This document shows positions 8,402 through 16,441 of a DNA stretch of 32,763 nt, in pieces. Position 1 is the stretch's first letter, and each line of letters opens with the position of its first letter. The notes beneath the pieces were generated by a model. The model ran no database searches. It was given only the letters and a program-made list of their open reading frames with translations, and had not been told where the DNA came from. The translations under genes were made by a program, and so were the position numbers. Origin of the DNA: Acidobacteriota bacterium (lineage in GTDB: Bacteria; Acidobacteriota; Terriglobia; Acidiferrales; UBA7541); contig JAJPIE010000085.1 of assembly GCA_021324935.1 (NCBI GenBank), positions 1 to 32,763 on the forward strand, read 5' to 3'.

Positions 8402-8659
8402 TCAGCGGAGGCGGGCAGGCGGATCGGCACCGGGAGGCAATTCTTGCACGCGCTGCGGATCAAAGCTGTTGGCGGTGACTTTCGTGGGAGCGGCGTGGGG
8501 AATTCCCACGCCCGCGTTCCAATCGAGATGGTCTTTTCCGCAGGCCGGGCAGTAACATTTGCCGGTATCCTCGTCGCGCAGGCTGGCCAGTTCATAGCAG
8601 CCACAGACGCAGTCGCAGTAGCCTGTGGTGGATGCGGTTTTCAGCGGGATGAGAGCCAT
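8402..8659 (-). CDS. Small cysteine-rich (zinc-ribbon-like) protein
   Basis: 85 residues. The Cys pattern is striking: C15-x-C17-x-C19-x-C21, then C35-x-C37-x2-C40-G, consistent with a metal-binding (zinc) knuckle pair, followed by a Pro-rich, probably flexible tail. No secretion signal. I do not recognise a named family. It lies 70 bp downstream of the HD-GYP response regulator on the same strand, so it may share its transcript. A GGGAA lies about 5 nt before the ATG. A competing plus-strand frame (8444-8740) has no motifs. The call rests on the Cys motif and context. Confidence 0.6.
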   Translation of the reverse strand: MALIPLKTASTTGYCDCVCGCYELASLRDEDTGKCYCPACGKDHLDWNAGVGIPHAAPTKVTANSFDPQRVQELPPGADPPARLR

Positions 8660-8729
8660 GGTATTCCCAGGGCAAAGATAACACGGCGCGGCGAAGCGAG
8701 GAAAGGCAGCCCAGCGCCGCCCGGATGGA

Positions 8730-9815
8730 TCAATTGCTGAAATTTTTCAGATGGGCCAGGCGGAACGGCGAGCCCAGGTTTTCGCGGAGCTCCGCCCAAT
8801 GCTGATCGGGAATGGAAAGAAACACTTCCACGATTTTGGGATCGAATTGAGTTCCCGCGCAACGCCGAATCTCTTCCTGGGCGTGTTTCATCGGCAAAGC
8901 CTTGCGATAGGGACGATCGCTGATCATTGCGTCCATGGCGTCCGCAATCGAGAAGATTCTCGCCCCCAGGGGGATCTGGTCGCCGCGCAGGCCGCGGGGA
9001 TAACCGGTGCCGTCGAAAAATTCCTGGTGCGCCAGCACGATTTCCGCGGCGTCGCGCAAGAAGGGAATCTTCGTCAACATGCCGTAGCCGATTTCGCAGT
9101 GTGTGCGCATGATGGATTTTTCGTCGTTGTTCAAGGGACCCGGCTTGCGCAATATGGAGTCCGGGATGGCCATCTTGCCGATGTCATGCAAAAAGGCAGC
9201 GCGTGCCAGAATGGGCAAAAACGAAAGGGGTACCGGAACAGCCTTGGCGATGGAAATGGTGAATGCAGTGACGCGCTGGCAGTGTCCTTCGGTTTCGGCG
9301 TCCTTCAAGTCCAGGGGGCTGCCCAGCGCCTCCAGGGTGTCGTCGTAGGATTGCTCGAGCTGCGCCAGGGCCACGGTGAGTTGCTGGGTGCGCTCATCCA
9401 CTTGTTGCTGCAAATTCAGTTGATAGTGCTTGTTCTCCAGCACCAGACGGCGGTGCTGTAAGGCGCGCCCCACACCCAGGAAGAGCTGGTCCTTTTCAAA
9501 CGGCTTGAGGATGTAGTCATAAGCCCCGCGGCGAATGGCTTCGAGGGCCGTGGAGATGTCATGGATGGCCGTGACCATGATGACGGGAACTTCCGGGTCA
9601 TGATTTCGCAGCCAGTCGAGGAGCTTGATGCCGTCCATTTCCGGCATGATCATGTCGCTCAAGACCAGGTCCGGCGATTGCCTGCGCACACATTCTTGAG
9701 CTGCCCGGCCATTGCTGACAGCCGTACAACTGTACCCTCGGGATTCCAACATCGTCGAGACCACTTCTCGAATAGCCTCTTCGTCGTCCACCACCAGGAT
9801 GTGTTCCGTCTCCAC
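8730..9815 (-). CDS. Response regulator with HD-GYP output domain (RpfG-like)
   Basis: 361 residues. N-terminal receiver domain: ILVVDDEE (D10, D11), phosphoacceptor D54 in LSDMIMPEMDG, T82 and K104 (LKPFEK). A coiled-coil linker at about 125-160 leads to an HD-GYP domain: H210-D211 in FLHDIGKMAIPDSIL and HQEFFDGTGYPRG at 263-274. HD-GYP domains hydrolyse cyclic di-GMP with a di- or tri-iron centre; the second His of the HHExxDGxGYP motif is Gln here, a variation also seen in other members. It would lower c-di-GMP in the cytoplasm when phosphorylated. The start is GTG at 9815 (GTG GAG ACG), with GGGAG about 9 nt upstream. It is divergently arranged with the large sensor kinase, the obvious candidate partner. 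Confidence 0.92.
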   Translation of the reverse strand: METEHILVVDDEEAIREVVSTMLESRGYSCTAVSNGRAAQECVRRQSPDLVLSDMIMPEMDGIKLLDWLRNHDPEVPVIMVTAIHDISTALEAIRRGAYDYILKPFEKDQLFLGVGRALQHRRLVLENKHYQLNLQQQVDERTQQLTVALAQLEQSYDDTLEALGSPLDLKDAETEGHCQRVTAFTISIAKAVPVPLSFLPILARAAFLHDIGKMAIPDSILRKPGPLNNDEKSIMRTHCEIGYGMLTKIPFLRDAAEIVLAHQEFFDGTGYPRGLRGDQIPLGARIFSIADAMDAMISDRPYRKALPMKHAQEEIRRCAGTQFDPKIVEVFLSIPDQHWAELRENLGSPFRLAHLKNFSN

Positions 9816-9836
9816 TTGTGTGTTCTCCCAAGCAGC

Positions 9837-9842
9837 ATTATA
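9837..9842 (-). promoter_or_regulatory. Candidate -10 element for the HD-GYP regulator gene
   Basis: A perfect TATAAT on the minus strand lies 21 nt before the GTG start and would give a short leader containing GGGAG. No good -35 is visible at 16-18 nt, so an activator may be needed, or this is coincidence. Confidence 0.3.
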
Positions 9843-9993
9843 CGGGACAGCACACGCTCACGGGGGCACCCTTGCCCAGTCAGAAAATAGCGTGTTAGCG
9901 TCAAATTAGCGCGGTGTCGCCGCTTGCAAAGCCTCGGAGAACGCGGCACCTCTTCTGTTTTCTTTCCCGAAATGACCCCTGGGAGGGGCCGTC

Positions 9994-12900
9994 GTGATCG
10001 CGACCCAAGGCATCCAAGGTATCGCCTTCTTCGAAGCGACAGCATGCCTTACCCTGCTGGTCCTGTTCGTTCACCTGAAGCGCGACAACCCCGGCATTTT
10101 TTATAGCCTGTGGCTTCTGGGCTGGATCTCACTGACGGTCGCCTCGTTCAGCGAAATGGGTTTCTTTTTTGGGATGCCGCCGGTATTTCTGATTCTTGCG
10201 GCGATTTCCGGGACCGCGGCACTGGCGTTCTTTCTTGCTTCCATCGTGCAATTTGCGCTGGGACAAAATCGTTTCTTATGGCCGATGATCTGGCTGGCGG
10301 TTTTATTGGCTTTGACGTCCGGTTATTACCAGGCAAAGGCGGGGGCATGGGGCGCATCGCGATGGGAGAGCTCGATTCTGCAATGCTTTCTTTGCATCGC
10401 CGCGGGCTGGCTGCTATGGCGTGCCTCCGCCGCGATTCGCGGACACGGCACGAAGCTTCTCGCGGGCGCCTTCACCCTGCTGGCACTGAATAACATCGAC
10501 CGGCCGCAATGGGCCCACGGGGAGATCCATCTGCTGCGCTTCGCCTTCGACCACTTTCTGAACGCCAGCCTTGGCATCGGCATGATCGTGCTCTTGCTGG
10601 AGGCGGCGAGGACCCGCTCGCAAGAGATGAGCGAGAAGATGCGGCAGTTCACGCTGTTGACGGCGTCCAGCAGCCAATCGGTGGCGTTGCCGATTCTCCT
10701 GCAAAAAGTTCTGAATCAGCTCACCAGCAGCCTGGGAGTCACACACGGGATCATCCGGCTGAAGGAAGGGGAGGCCGAGGCCGCCGAATATGTTTGCCGC
10801 GCTTCGATCGGCTATTCCGATGCCTACCTGAAGCAACTCGAGCGTTTGGCATCTTCCTCTCCCTGGCTGCAGGGAGTGCTCCAGGAGCCATTCCGAGTTT
10901 CGCGTTTTGAAGAGGAGAAAGATCCCAAAGTCCGCAAAGCAATGGCCGAGGCGGGGATTACCCAGTTTGTGAGCGTGCCCCTGAGGGGGAAAAAAGGCGT
11001 GGTCGGGTTGATCAACATTGGGGCGTTTCCCGGCAAGAGGTTCCATGAAGACGAATTAACGTATCTTGTAAACGTGGCGAGTTTTCTCGGCACCACCGTC
11101 GAGAACGTGAATTTGTTCGAGCAAATCAAGACCGTGCAGCAGCAGTGGGTTTACACGTTTGATTCCATCGGTGATCCCATCCTGGTGCACGACAATGAAG
11201 GCCGCATCGTCCGGGGCAACTTGCGTTTGGCGAATCTGCTGGGCCGCGATTTCTCGGCGGTTGTGGGGCGCTACGTCAACGAACTGTTCAGTCCGCGAAC
11301 CGGTACTTTCCACCTGTGTCCCTATTGCGAAGGAATCGCGGGAGACGCCGACGCACCTGATCGCTGGTTGCACGGCTATTTTCTGGCCTCGAATTCTGTA
11401 TTTTCCGATCCCTCCGGGCGCAAGCTCGGCACCATTCACGTGCTGAAAGACATCACCGAGCGGAAGCGCGCGGAAGAAAAATACCGCAACCTCGTGGCCA
11501 GCGTGCAGGAAGGTGTTTTCATTTCCACGCTGAGCGGGCGGTTCCTGGATTTCAACGACGCGCTGATGCGCATCGTCGGTTACGAGAATCGCGACGAACT
11601 GATGCAGGTGGACATCCCGCAACTGCTTTACGTGAATCCGCAGGACCGCGAGCGGTTGAAGAAGTTGCTGCAAGAGCATGGCGCTGTCAACGACTTCGAG
11701 TTCGAAATCCGCCGCAAAGACGGGGAAATCCGCACCGTCAGCGAATCCTCCACGGCCATCCGCGACTCCAACGGCAACGTCACCGCCTATCAAGGGTTCT
11801 TGCTGGACGTCACCGAGCGTCGCCGCGCCGAGCAGGAAATTCGCCGCCGCAACCGCGAACTGCTGGTGCTGAATTCGATTGCGGAGACGCTGGTCTCTTC
11901 CCTGGATCTGCACGACTCCCTGCAGCGCACGCTGCGTCAGATTCTGGAACTCTTTGCGCTCGATGCCGCATCTCTCTATCTGTTCGAGAAAGACGGAGTT
12001 TCGCTTCGCCGGGCCGCCGCGGTCGGGCACCGCTCCGAATACGCGAAGCACTTCCCGTTGATTGCCGTGCCTCCCGACCTGATCCAGCAGATTCGGGCGA
12101 TGCGCGCCCCGTTTCTGTCGGCCCAGGGGTTGCCGCTGCCGGCGTTGATTACCGATCTCAAGAAAAAAGAACAAATCGAATCGGCTTATATCGTTACGCT
12201 CTGGTCGAAAGAGAAGATTGTGGGAGGATTGGTGGTGGGTAGTCGCGTGCCGAGGGAATTCTCGGCCGCGGACATCAGCCTGTTGATTGCCGTAGGCAGC
12301 CAGGTCGCCGGAGCGGTTGAGCGCAACCAACTTTACGAAGAGACGCGCCAGGCGTATGAAAACCTGCGGCGCACGCAGGAGCAGCTTCTGCACAGTGAGA
12401 AGCTCGCCGCCGTCGGCCAACTGATTTCCGGCGTCGCGCATGAACTCAATAATCCGCTCACTGCCATTCTCGGCTACAGCCAGCTTCTGGAATCCAGCGG
12501 CCAAGTCGGCCCCCTGGCGCTGAGCTACTCCGAGAAGATGTACAAGCAGGCGCAGCGGACGCACCGCATCGTGCAGAACCTTCTAAGTTTCGCGCGGCAA
12601 CACAAACCCGAGCGCATTCCGGTTCTGGTCAACAAAGTGATCGAAGATACGCTGGCGCTGCGCGATTACGATTTGCGCATGAATCAAATTCGCGTGCATC
12701 TCGACCTCTCCTTGGATCTGCCGCTCCTGCCGGCCGATCCCCACCAATTGCAGCAGGTTTTTCTCAACCTCATTAACAATGCCGTGGACGCGATCCTGGA
12801 ACATTCCCAGGACGGCGACCTTTGGGTTTGCTCGGGCGCGGATGACAAGTGGTTGTTTGTGGAATTAACCGACAGTGGCCCGGGTGTGAAGGATCCCTCG

Positions 12901-13110
12901 CGTGTGTTTGACCCGTTTTACACGACGAAGCCCGTCGGGAAGGGTACGGGGCTCGGCCTGAGCATCTGCTACGGCATTATCACCGAGCACGGCGGTACCA
13001 TCCGCGTAAGGAACTGCCCGCCGCGGGGCGCCAGCTTCCGGATCGAGCTTCCGCTGCAGCTCGAAGCAAAAACCCCGCAACTCTCCGAGGCGACCACAAG
13101 CCGCTTCTGA
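9994..13110 (+). CDS. Membrane sensor histidine kinase (7TM-GAF-PAS-PAS-GAF-HisKA-HATPase)
   Basis: 1038 residues. Seven hydrophobic segments lie in residues 7-205 (for example FYSLWLLGWISLTVASF), then a GAF domain at about 225-375, PAS at about 385-490 (ends IHVLKDITERKRAEE), a second PAS at about 495-612 (ends GFLLDVTERRRAEQE), a second GAF at about 625-775, HisKA with H816 in GVAHELNNPLTAILGYS, and a HATPase with N-box NLINNAVDAI, G1 DSGPG and G2 GKGTGLGLSI. The first PAS carries a Cys pair, C442-P-Y-C445. All catalytic motifs are intact. No receiver domain is attached, so a separate regulator is needed; the divergent REC-HD-GYP gene 178 bp away fits. The start is GTG at 9994, with GGAGGGG 6 nt upstream. 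The signal is unknown. Confidence 0.92.
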   Translation: MIATQGIQGIAFFEATACLTLLVLFVHLKRDNPGIFYSLWLLGWISLTVASFSEMGFFFGMPPVFLILAAISGTAALAFFLASIVQFALGQNRFLWPMIWLAVLLALTSGYYQAKAGAWGASRWESSILQCFLCIAAGWLLWRASAAIRGHGTKLLAGAFTLLALNNIDRPQWAHGEIHLLRFAFDHFLNASLGIGMIVLLLEAARTRSQEMSEKMRQFTLLTASSSQSVALPILLQKVLNQLTSSLGVTHGIIRLKEGEAEAAEYVCRASIGYSDAYLKQLERLASSSPWLQGVLQEPFRVSRFEEEKDPKVRKAMAEAGITQFVSVPLRGKKGVVGLINIGAFPGKRFHEDELTYLVNVASFLGTTVENVNLFEQIKTVQQQWVYTFDSIGDPILVHDNEGRIVRGNLRLANLLGRDFSAVVGRYVNELFSPRTGTFHLCPYCEGIAGDADAPDRWLHGYFLASNSVFSDPSGRKLGTIHVLKDITERKRAEEKYRNLVASVQEGVFISTLSGRFLDFNDALMRIVGYENRDELMQVDIPQLLYVNPQDRERLKKLLQEHGAVNDFEFEIRRKDGEIRTVSESSTAIRDSNGNVTAYQGFLLDVTERRRAEQEIRRRNRELLVLNSIAETLVSSLDLHDSLQRTLRQILELFALDAASLYLFEKDGVSLRRAAAVGHRSEYAKHFPLIAVPPDLIQQIRAMRAPFLSAQGLPLPALITDLKKKEQIESAYIVTLWSKEKIVGGLVVGSRVPREFSAADISLLIAVGSQVAGAVERNQLYEETRQAYENLRRTQEQLLHSEKLAAVGQLISGVAHELNNPLTAILGYSQLLESSGQVGPLALSYSEKMYKQAQRTHRIVQNLLSFARQHKPERIPVLVNKVIEDTLALRDYDLRMNQIRVHLDLSLDLPLLPADPHQLQQVFLNLINNAVDAILEHSQDGDLWVCSGADDKWLFVELTDSGPGVKDPSRVFDPFYTTKPVGKGTGLGLSICYGIITEHGGTIRVRNCPPRGASFRIELPLQLEAKTPQLSEATTSRF

Positions 13111-13133
13111 TTCAAATCGGTATTGGGCGGAGA

Positions 13134-13706
13134 TCAATCGCCTTCATGGCCGTTGCAGGGAAACTCCGGGAAATCCGGCGTGGTCATGGCATTTTCGGCG
13201 ATTCTGGAAATGGCGGCCTCCAGGTGGCGGGCCATGCCTGTGGCCATGCGGGAGATTGCTACAAATCCGCCTGCCGGCCTGAGTCCGAGGCGCAACCTCC
13301 AACGCAGGATCGCGCAGTTCATGGCGAACACCAGGTTCAGCTTCCAGCGCTGCAATTCTTCGATGGCAACCACTTCCGGCGCCATGACGGCAAGGGCGCG
13401 GGAAATCTCGATTAGTGTTTTGAACTCTGCCTGCAACATGTCCAGGTAGCGCAGCGCAATTCGGCGCCGGTCCGCGCGCAGGGCGTGCATCAGGGCGCGA
13501 TTTCCGCCCAGTTTCAAGTATTCGGTGTCTTCGGGCTGCAACGCTTGGAGGATAAAGCGCAGCCGCACGCAATGGCGTTGCTGGGAGAGCAGTGCGAAAA
13601 TGTCGTGCCCAGGCAGTGCGATGGTCTGGGGAGGCCGCGTAGCCCAAAGCAGCAGGCCGATCAGCATCACAGCAAATGGGATCAATAGTGCCACTCCCAG
13701 GGTCAT
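13134..13706 (-). CDS. Single-pass membrane protein of unknown function
   Basis: 190 residues. One N-terminal transmembrane segment (VALLIPFAVMLIGLLLWATR, about 5-24) is followed by a soluble, Arg- and Leu-rich helical region, with RALMHALRADRRRIALRYLDMLQAEFK and LRWRLRLGLRPAGGF, and an acidic C-terminus. No catalytic motif is apparent. It follows the polytopic gene 13703-14494 with a 4-base ATGA overlap, so the two are translationally coupled and probably act together at the membrane. It is convergent with the sensor kinase, 23 bp apart. Confidence 0.7.
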   Translation of the reverse strand: MTLGVALLIPFAVMLIGLLLWATRPPQTIALPGHDIFALLSQQRHCVRLRFILQALQPEDTEYLKLGGNRALMHALRADRRRIALRYLDMLQAEFKTLIEISRALAVMAPEVVAIEELQRWKLNLVFAMNCAILRWRLRLGLRPAGGFVAISRMATGMARHLEAAISRIAENAMTTPDFPEFPCNGHEGD

Positions 13707-14494
13707 GGCCGGCGCTCCTTCATTTGCATAAGCCGCTCAAGTTGCCGGTTCAACAAGTACAATCGCAGGTTGATCTCGGAGGATAACGCTCCGTAGATCT
13801 CCGGGGAAATGGCGGCAGGCAAGGATTCTTCTTCCTGAAAGGAGTACCTGCCGGAGGCGTGCAGCCAAATCAGCAAGCTGGCGAGGAACGTCATAATCCC
13901 AAGGAAATTCCAGAACTCGGCGTAGCGTTGCAGAACGTGTTTCAGCAGGGTGTAATCGACGACGTAAAATGAAGAGTAAAGGCACAATCCCACGGCGATG
14001 GCGCGGGCGAACGGTTTGACGGGAACCCGGTAATAGCGCGCGAACAAGAGCATGGTTACAATGACCGCGGCCATGGCCAACTCCAATCCCCGCACCCCGC
14101 CCATCACCATCCACTGGTACTGCCCCTTCGAGAGCGCAAGCCCATAGGCGACAACGCCCGCGCCCACCCAAAGCACAATCCGCCGCGCCAGCGCCCAGAT
14201 GCCCGTGTATCGTGCGAGCACTTTGCGCGCCAGTTCAATCAGTGCCAGCGACCTTGTGACGGTTACCACCCCTTGCGTCCCCCAGGCGATCGTCCACACG
14301 GTGGGCGCCGCCAGGCCGGGTTTTCGATACAAAACGAACAAAGCGGCACTTTGCAGAATGGTAGAAGCCACATACAAAGCGAAGAATGGGTAAGTTCGGC
14401 ACGCTTTGCGCCATACAAGACTCGCCAGCAGAGCAAACTCAAGCGTAGTCGTTCCCGCCCATGTGATATCTAAAAGGGAAAGAAACTCACTCAT
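13703..14494 (-). CDS. Polytopic membrane protein of unknown function
   Basis: 263 residues from the ATG at 14494, about seven transmembrane segments (for example FFALYVASTILQSAALFVLY and IVLWVGAGVVAYGLALS), then a cytoplasmic tail of about 60 residues with an acidic stretch (QEEESLPAAI) and a coiled-coil-like end (LYLLNRQLERLMQMKERR). A longer frame to 14575 exists, but its extra 27 residues are low-complexity and polar, and the methionine chosen starts the hydrophobic architecture. I do not recognise a named family. It is the first gene of a coupled pair (ATGA overlap with the next gene); the arrangement suggests a two-subunit membrane complex. Confidence 0.7.
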   Translation of the reverse strand: MSEFLSLLDITWAGTTTLEFALLASLVWRKACRTYPFFALYVASTILQSAALFVLYRKPGLAAPTVWTIAWGTQGVVTVTRSLALIELARKVLARYTGIWALARRIVLWVGAGVVAYGLALSKGQYQWMVMGGVRGLELAMAAVIVTMLLFARYYRVPVKPFARAIAVGLCLYSSFYVVDYTLLKHVLQRYAEFWNFLGIMTFLASLLIWLHASGRYSFQEEESLPAAISPEIYGALSSEINLRLYLLNRQLERLMQMKERRP

Positions 14495-14624
14495 CCTGGC
14501 GGTAAGGTACCATAAATTAACTGGCCAGTAAATGGAACAGGCGTCTGATTCCGATCCCCGGGCCGACCCACACACCTCCGTTTCGTGGCCGGCCCGGGTT
14601 GCGCCAGATAGCCTGGCGGGAGTT

Positions 14625-14993
14625 CTAGGCAGCGTTCACCTTCGGCGGCGGCTGCGTAGGAGGTGGCAACGGCACGCCATCGGCGATCATGGATTCATTG
14701 AGATCCGGCGGAGGTTGCGTTGGCGGAGGCAGGGGCACACCGTCGGCCATCATTTCTGGAATTAGCTTTGGCGGGGGCTGCGTGGGTGGCGGGAGAGGCA
14801 CGCCGTCGGCGATCTCCTGCGTTCCCAGGTCTGGAGGCGGCTGAGTGGGCGGCGGCAAGGGGACACCATCAGCTAACCGCGTTCCGGGCAGGATGACGTT
14901 TGCAATTGTGCGATGATTGACCCAATCTCCCAGCAACAGTACGATAACCGTTACTGAAAGAAAACCATTCAGGATGAGATACTGTCTTTTCAT
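14625..14993 (-). CDS. Small anchored protein with four proline-rich ADGVPLPPPTQPPP repeats
   Basis: 122 residues. MKRQYLILNGFLSVTVIVLL forms a signal anchor (about 5-22); a short linker precedes four copies of ADGVPLPPPTQPPP with a strict 21-residue period, separated by variable heptapeptides DLGTQEI, KLIPEMM and DLNESMI. The core peptide is identical in all four copies while the DNA differs at most third codon positions, so selection acts on the peptide. Such a polyproline-II segment could be a periplasmic spacer or a binding ligand; no homologous function is known to me. The start is set by AGGAGG 6 nt upstream of the ATG at 14993. It is divergent from the gene at 15096. Confidence 0.75.
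   Translation of the reverse strand: MKRQYLILNGFLSVTVIVLLLGDWVNHRTIANVILPGTRLADGVPLPPPTQPPPDLGTQEIADGVPLPPPTQPPPKLIPEMMADGVPLPPPTQPPPDLNESMIADGVPLPPPTQPPPKVNAA
14643..14873 (-). repeat. Four tandem 63-bp coding repeats
   Basis: 42-bp cores at 14643-14684, 14706-14747, 14769-14810 and 14832-14873, each encoding ADGVPLPPPTQPPP on the minus strand, offset by exactly 63 bp, with 21-bp divergent spacers. Cores differ mainly at synonymous positions. Confidence 0.9.
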
Positions 14994-15095
14994 GGGGACC
15001 CTCCTCGGCGCGAAGGGTGGCCCAAAATTGAACGGTTGCTTGACTGCGGAAGAAAAAGTTCCGGCCGCGGAACGCGCGCTGACGGAGAAAACCCG

Positions 15096-15533
15096 ATGGA
15101 AGAACAACTCCGCTACAATCGCCAGATCCTCCACGACCTGGCGAGCCGCTATCTGGAACCCTTACCAGGATGCTTTGCGCGCCTGGTTTATCTGGCCAGC
15201 TTTCGTCAGCTGGCCACGGGCATATATGAGCATCCGGAGTTATCGCTGGTCTTTCGAAAGGAACCGGTTCATCAGGCGCTGGCAAACTGCCATGAGGAGC
15301 TTTTTGAGCGTTTACTGGAGCTTCCGTTGATGGAACAGCAGCAGGAGTTTTTTCAATATCTGGAAGCGAGCGGCCAGCCGATTCCTCAGGATAAAGCGCA
15401 GCGCGCGGAACTTTTCGATTCCTGGACGCCTCCACCTGCGCCGGACTATCTCAAGGAGCTTTTTCGATCCAACTTGCAGGCCCTGTGCGAGTTGCATCGC
15501 GAGCACAACTCCAGGGCTCGTTCAAATAGGTGA
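15096..15533 (+). CDS. Conserved-looking soluble protein of unknown function
   Basis: 145 residues from the ATG at 15096, preceded by GGAG at 8 nt; a longer frame from 15036 lacks a ribosome site. Predicted all-helical and soluble: RYNRQILHDLASRYLEP, LVYLASFRQLATGIYEHPEL, NCHEELFERLLELPLMEQQQ and WTPPPAPDYLKELFRSN. There are no transmembrane segments or catalytic motifs and I do not recognise the family. Its 3' end overlaps the 3' end of the convergent XRE regulator by 83 bp, and it is divergent from the proline-rich repeat gene 102 bp away, which may share a promoter region. Confidence 0.6.
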   Translation: MEEQLRYNRQILHDLASRYLEPLPGCFARLVYLASFRQLATGIYEHPELSLVFRKEPVHQALANCHEELFERLLELPLMEQQQEFFQYLEASGQPIPQDKAQRAELFDSWTPPPAPDYLKELFRSNLQALCELHREHNSRARSNR

Positions 15534-16254
15534 GCACTCTTACGACTGTACCCAGCACTTCGGCCTCCTGAGGCAGGCGCCAGGCTTCTGGCGCGCAACG
15601 CGAAAGCGTGTGGGGTTGCATGATGAGCCGGGATTTGTGTTTCTGGAACCAGCCGCAGCGGAAACCCGTTCGTGTTTGTACAAAATAGAGCGGGCGGTCG
15701 TATTCGCTGGACCAATCGGCATCTTCAATGTTTCTGAGTGCCGTGTCGACCAGAACAATGCTGCCAGGACGCAGGATCGGAGTCATTCGCCGGTCGGAAA
15801 GCCCGATAAATCCATAGCGGAATCTATGTGATGCGCTTTGCTTCATTCCCGGAAACGTGGCTGCGTTCCCCGGAAGCTCGTTCCGTGTACCAGTGGCATT
15901 GATATCCTCCATCGGCATGCCACTTTCCGGTGTTTCCAGATGAAAAGGGGTTTCGTAGAGGTGGGTCGTCGGCGATGGAAAGGCTGCCCCGTCGTCAAAA
16001 GTCTGCAGGAAGGGAGCCTCATACCAGCCAGAGATTTCCAGAGGGCTCAGGTGGTAAATTGTCGCCAGGGAATAGAGCTTGTGGAGGCTCGGAACGACAT
16101 TTCGGTTCTCAATATCTGCCAGGCGGCTGATGTGCAGGATGAAGTCCGGGCGGCCGCGTTTGGCGGCAATTTCGTAGCTGGCTTGCTCAACGTCTCGATA
16201 AGTAAGTCCGAGGGATTCTCTGGTCTGCCGCAAGCGCAAGCCGGGTGGATACAT
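15451..16254 (-). CDS. XRE-type transcriptional regulator with S24-like C-terminal domain
   Basis: 267 residues. An N-terminal helix-turn-helix at about 5-75 (GLRLRQTRESLGLTYRDVEQ ... ISRLADIENRNVVPSLHKLY) is followed by a linker and an S24/LexA-like beta domain at about 143-241 (FRYGFIGLSDRRMTPILRPG, then VLVDTALRNI, RPLYFVQTRTGFRCGWF, LIMQPHTLS). In true S24 peptidases the catalytic Ser sits in GDSM; here the aligned residues are SDRRM (153-157), so self-cleavage is unlikely and the domain may only dimerise or sense a ligand. The last 27 residues lie in the overlap with the convergent gene and extend beyond the normal domain end. The ATG at 16254 has a G-rich site upstream. Divergent from the metalloprotease gene. 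Confidence 0.8.
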   Translation of the reverse strand: MYPPGLRLRQTRESLGLTYRDVEQASYEIAAKRGRPDFILHISRLADIENRNVVPSLHKLYSLATIYHLSPLEISGWYEAPFLQTFDDGAAFPSPTTHLYETPFHLETPESGMPMEDINATGTRNELPGNAATFPGMKQSASHRFRYGFIGLSDRRMTPILRPGSIVLVDTALRNIEDADWSSEYDRPLYFVQTRTGFRCGWFQKHKSRLIMQPHTLSRCAPEAWRLPQEAEVLGTVVRVLTYLNEPWSCARDATRTGPASWIEKAP

Positions 16255-16441
16255 GGGCGCCCCCTGAGGGAGAAGTTATACTTCGCAGGGACTCTAGCAA
16301 ATTACCAAGTTGTTACGCATCCAGAACATCATAAACGCCTGTGGAAATTTATTGGACGGGGGTTTCACGCTGAAACGTCTGGTTCCTCCTAGGGAGCCCC
16401 GCTTCCGTCCCCTTCCGCGGAATCTGCTATCCTGACTTTCT

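Noticed and set aside
11056..12564. 502-codon minus-strand frame opposite the sensor kinase
   Set aside because: No motifs, and it lies wholly inside a kinase gene with intact PAS, GAF and HisKA domains.
14643..14873. CRISPR-like array
   Set aside because: The 42-bp cores are coding, diverge at third positions and have 21-bp spacers that encode part of the same protein.
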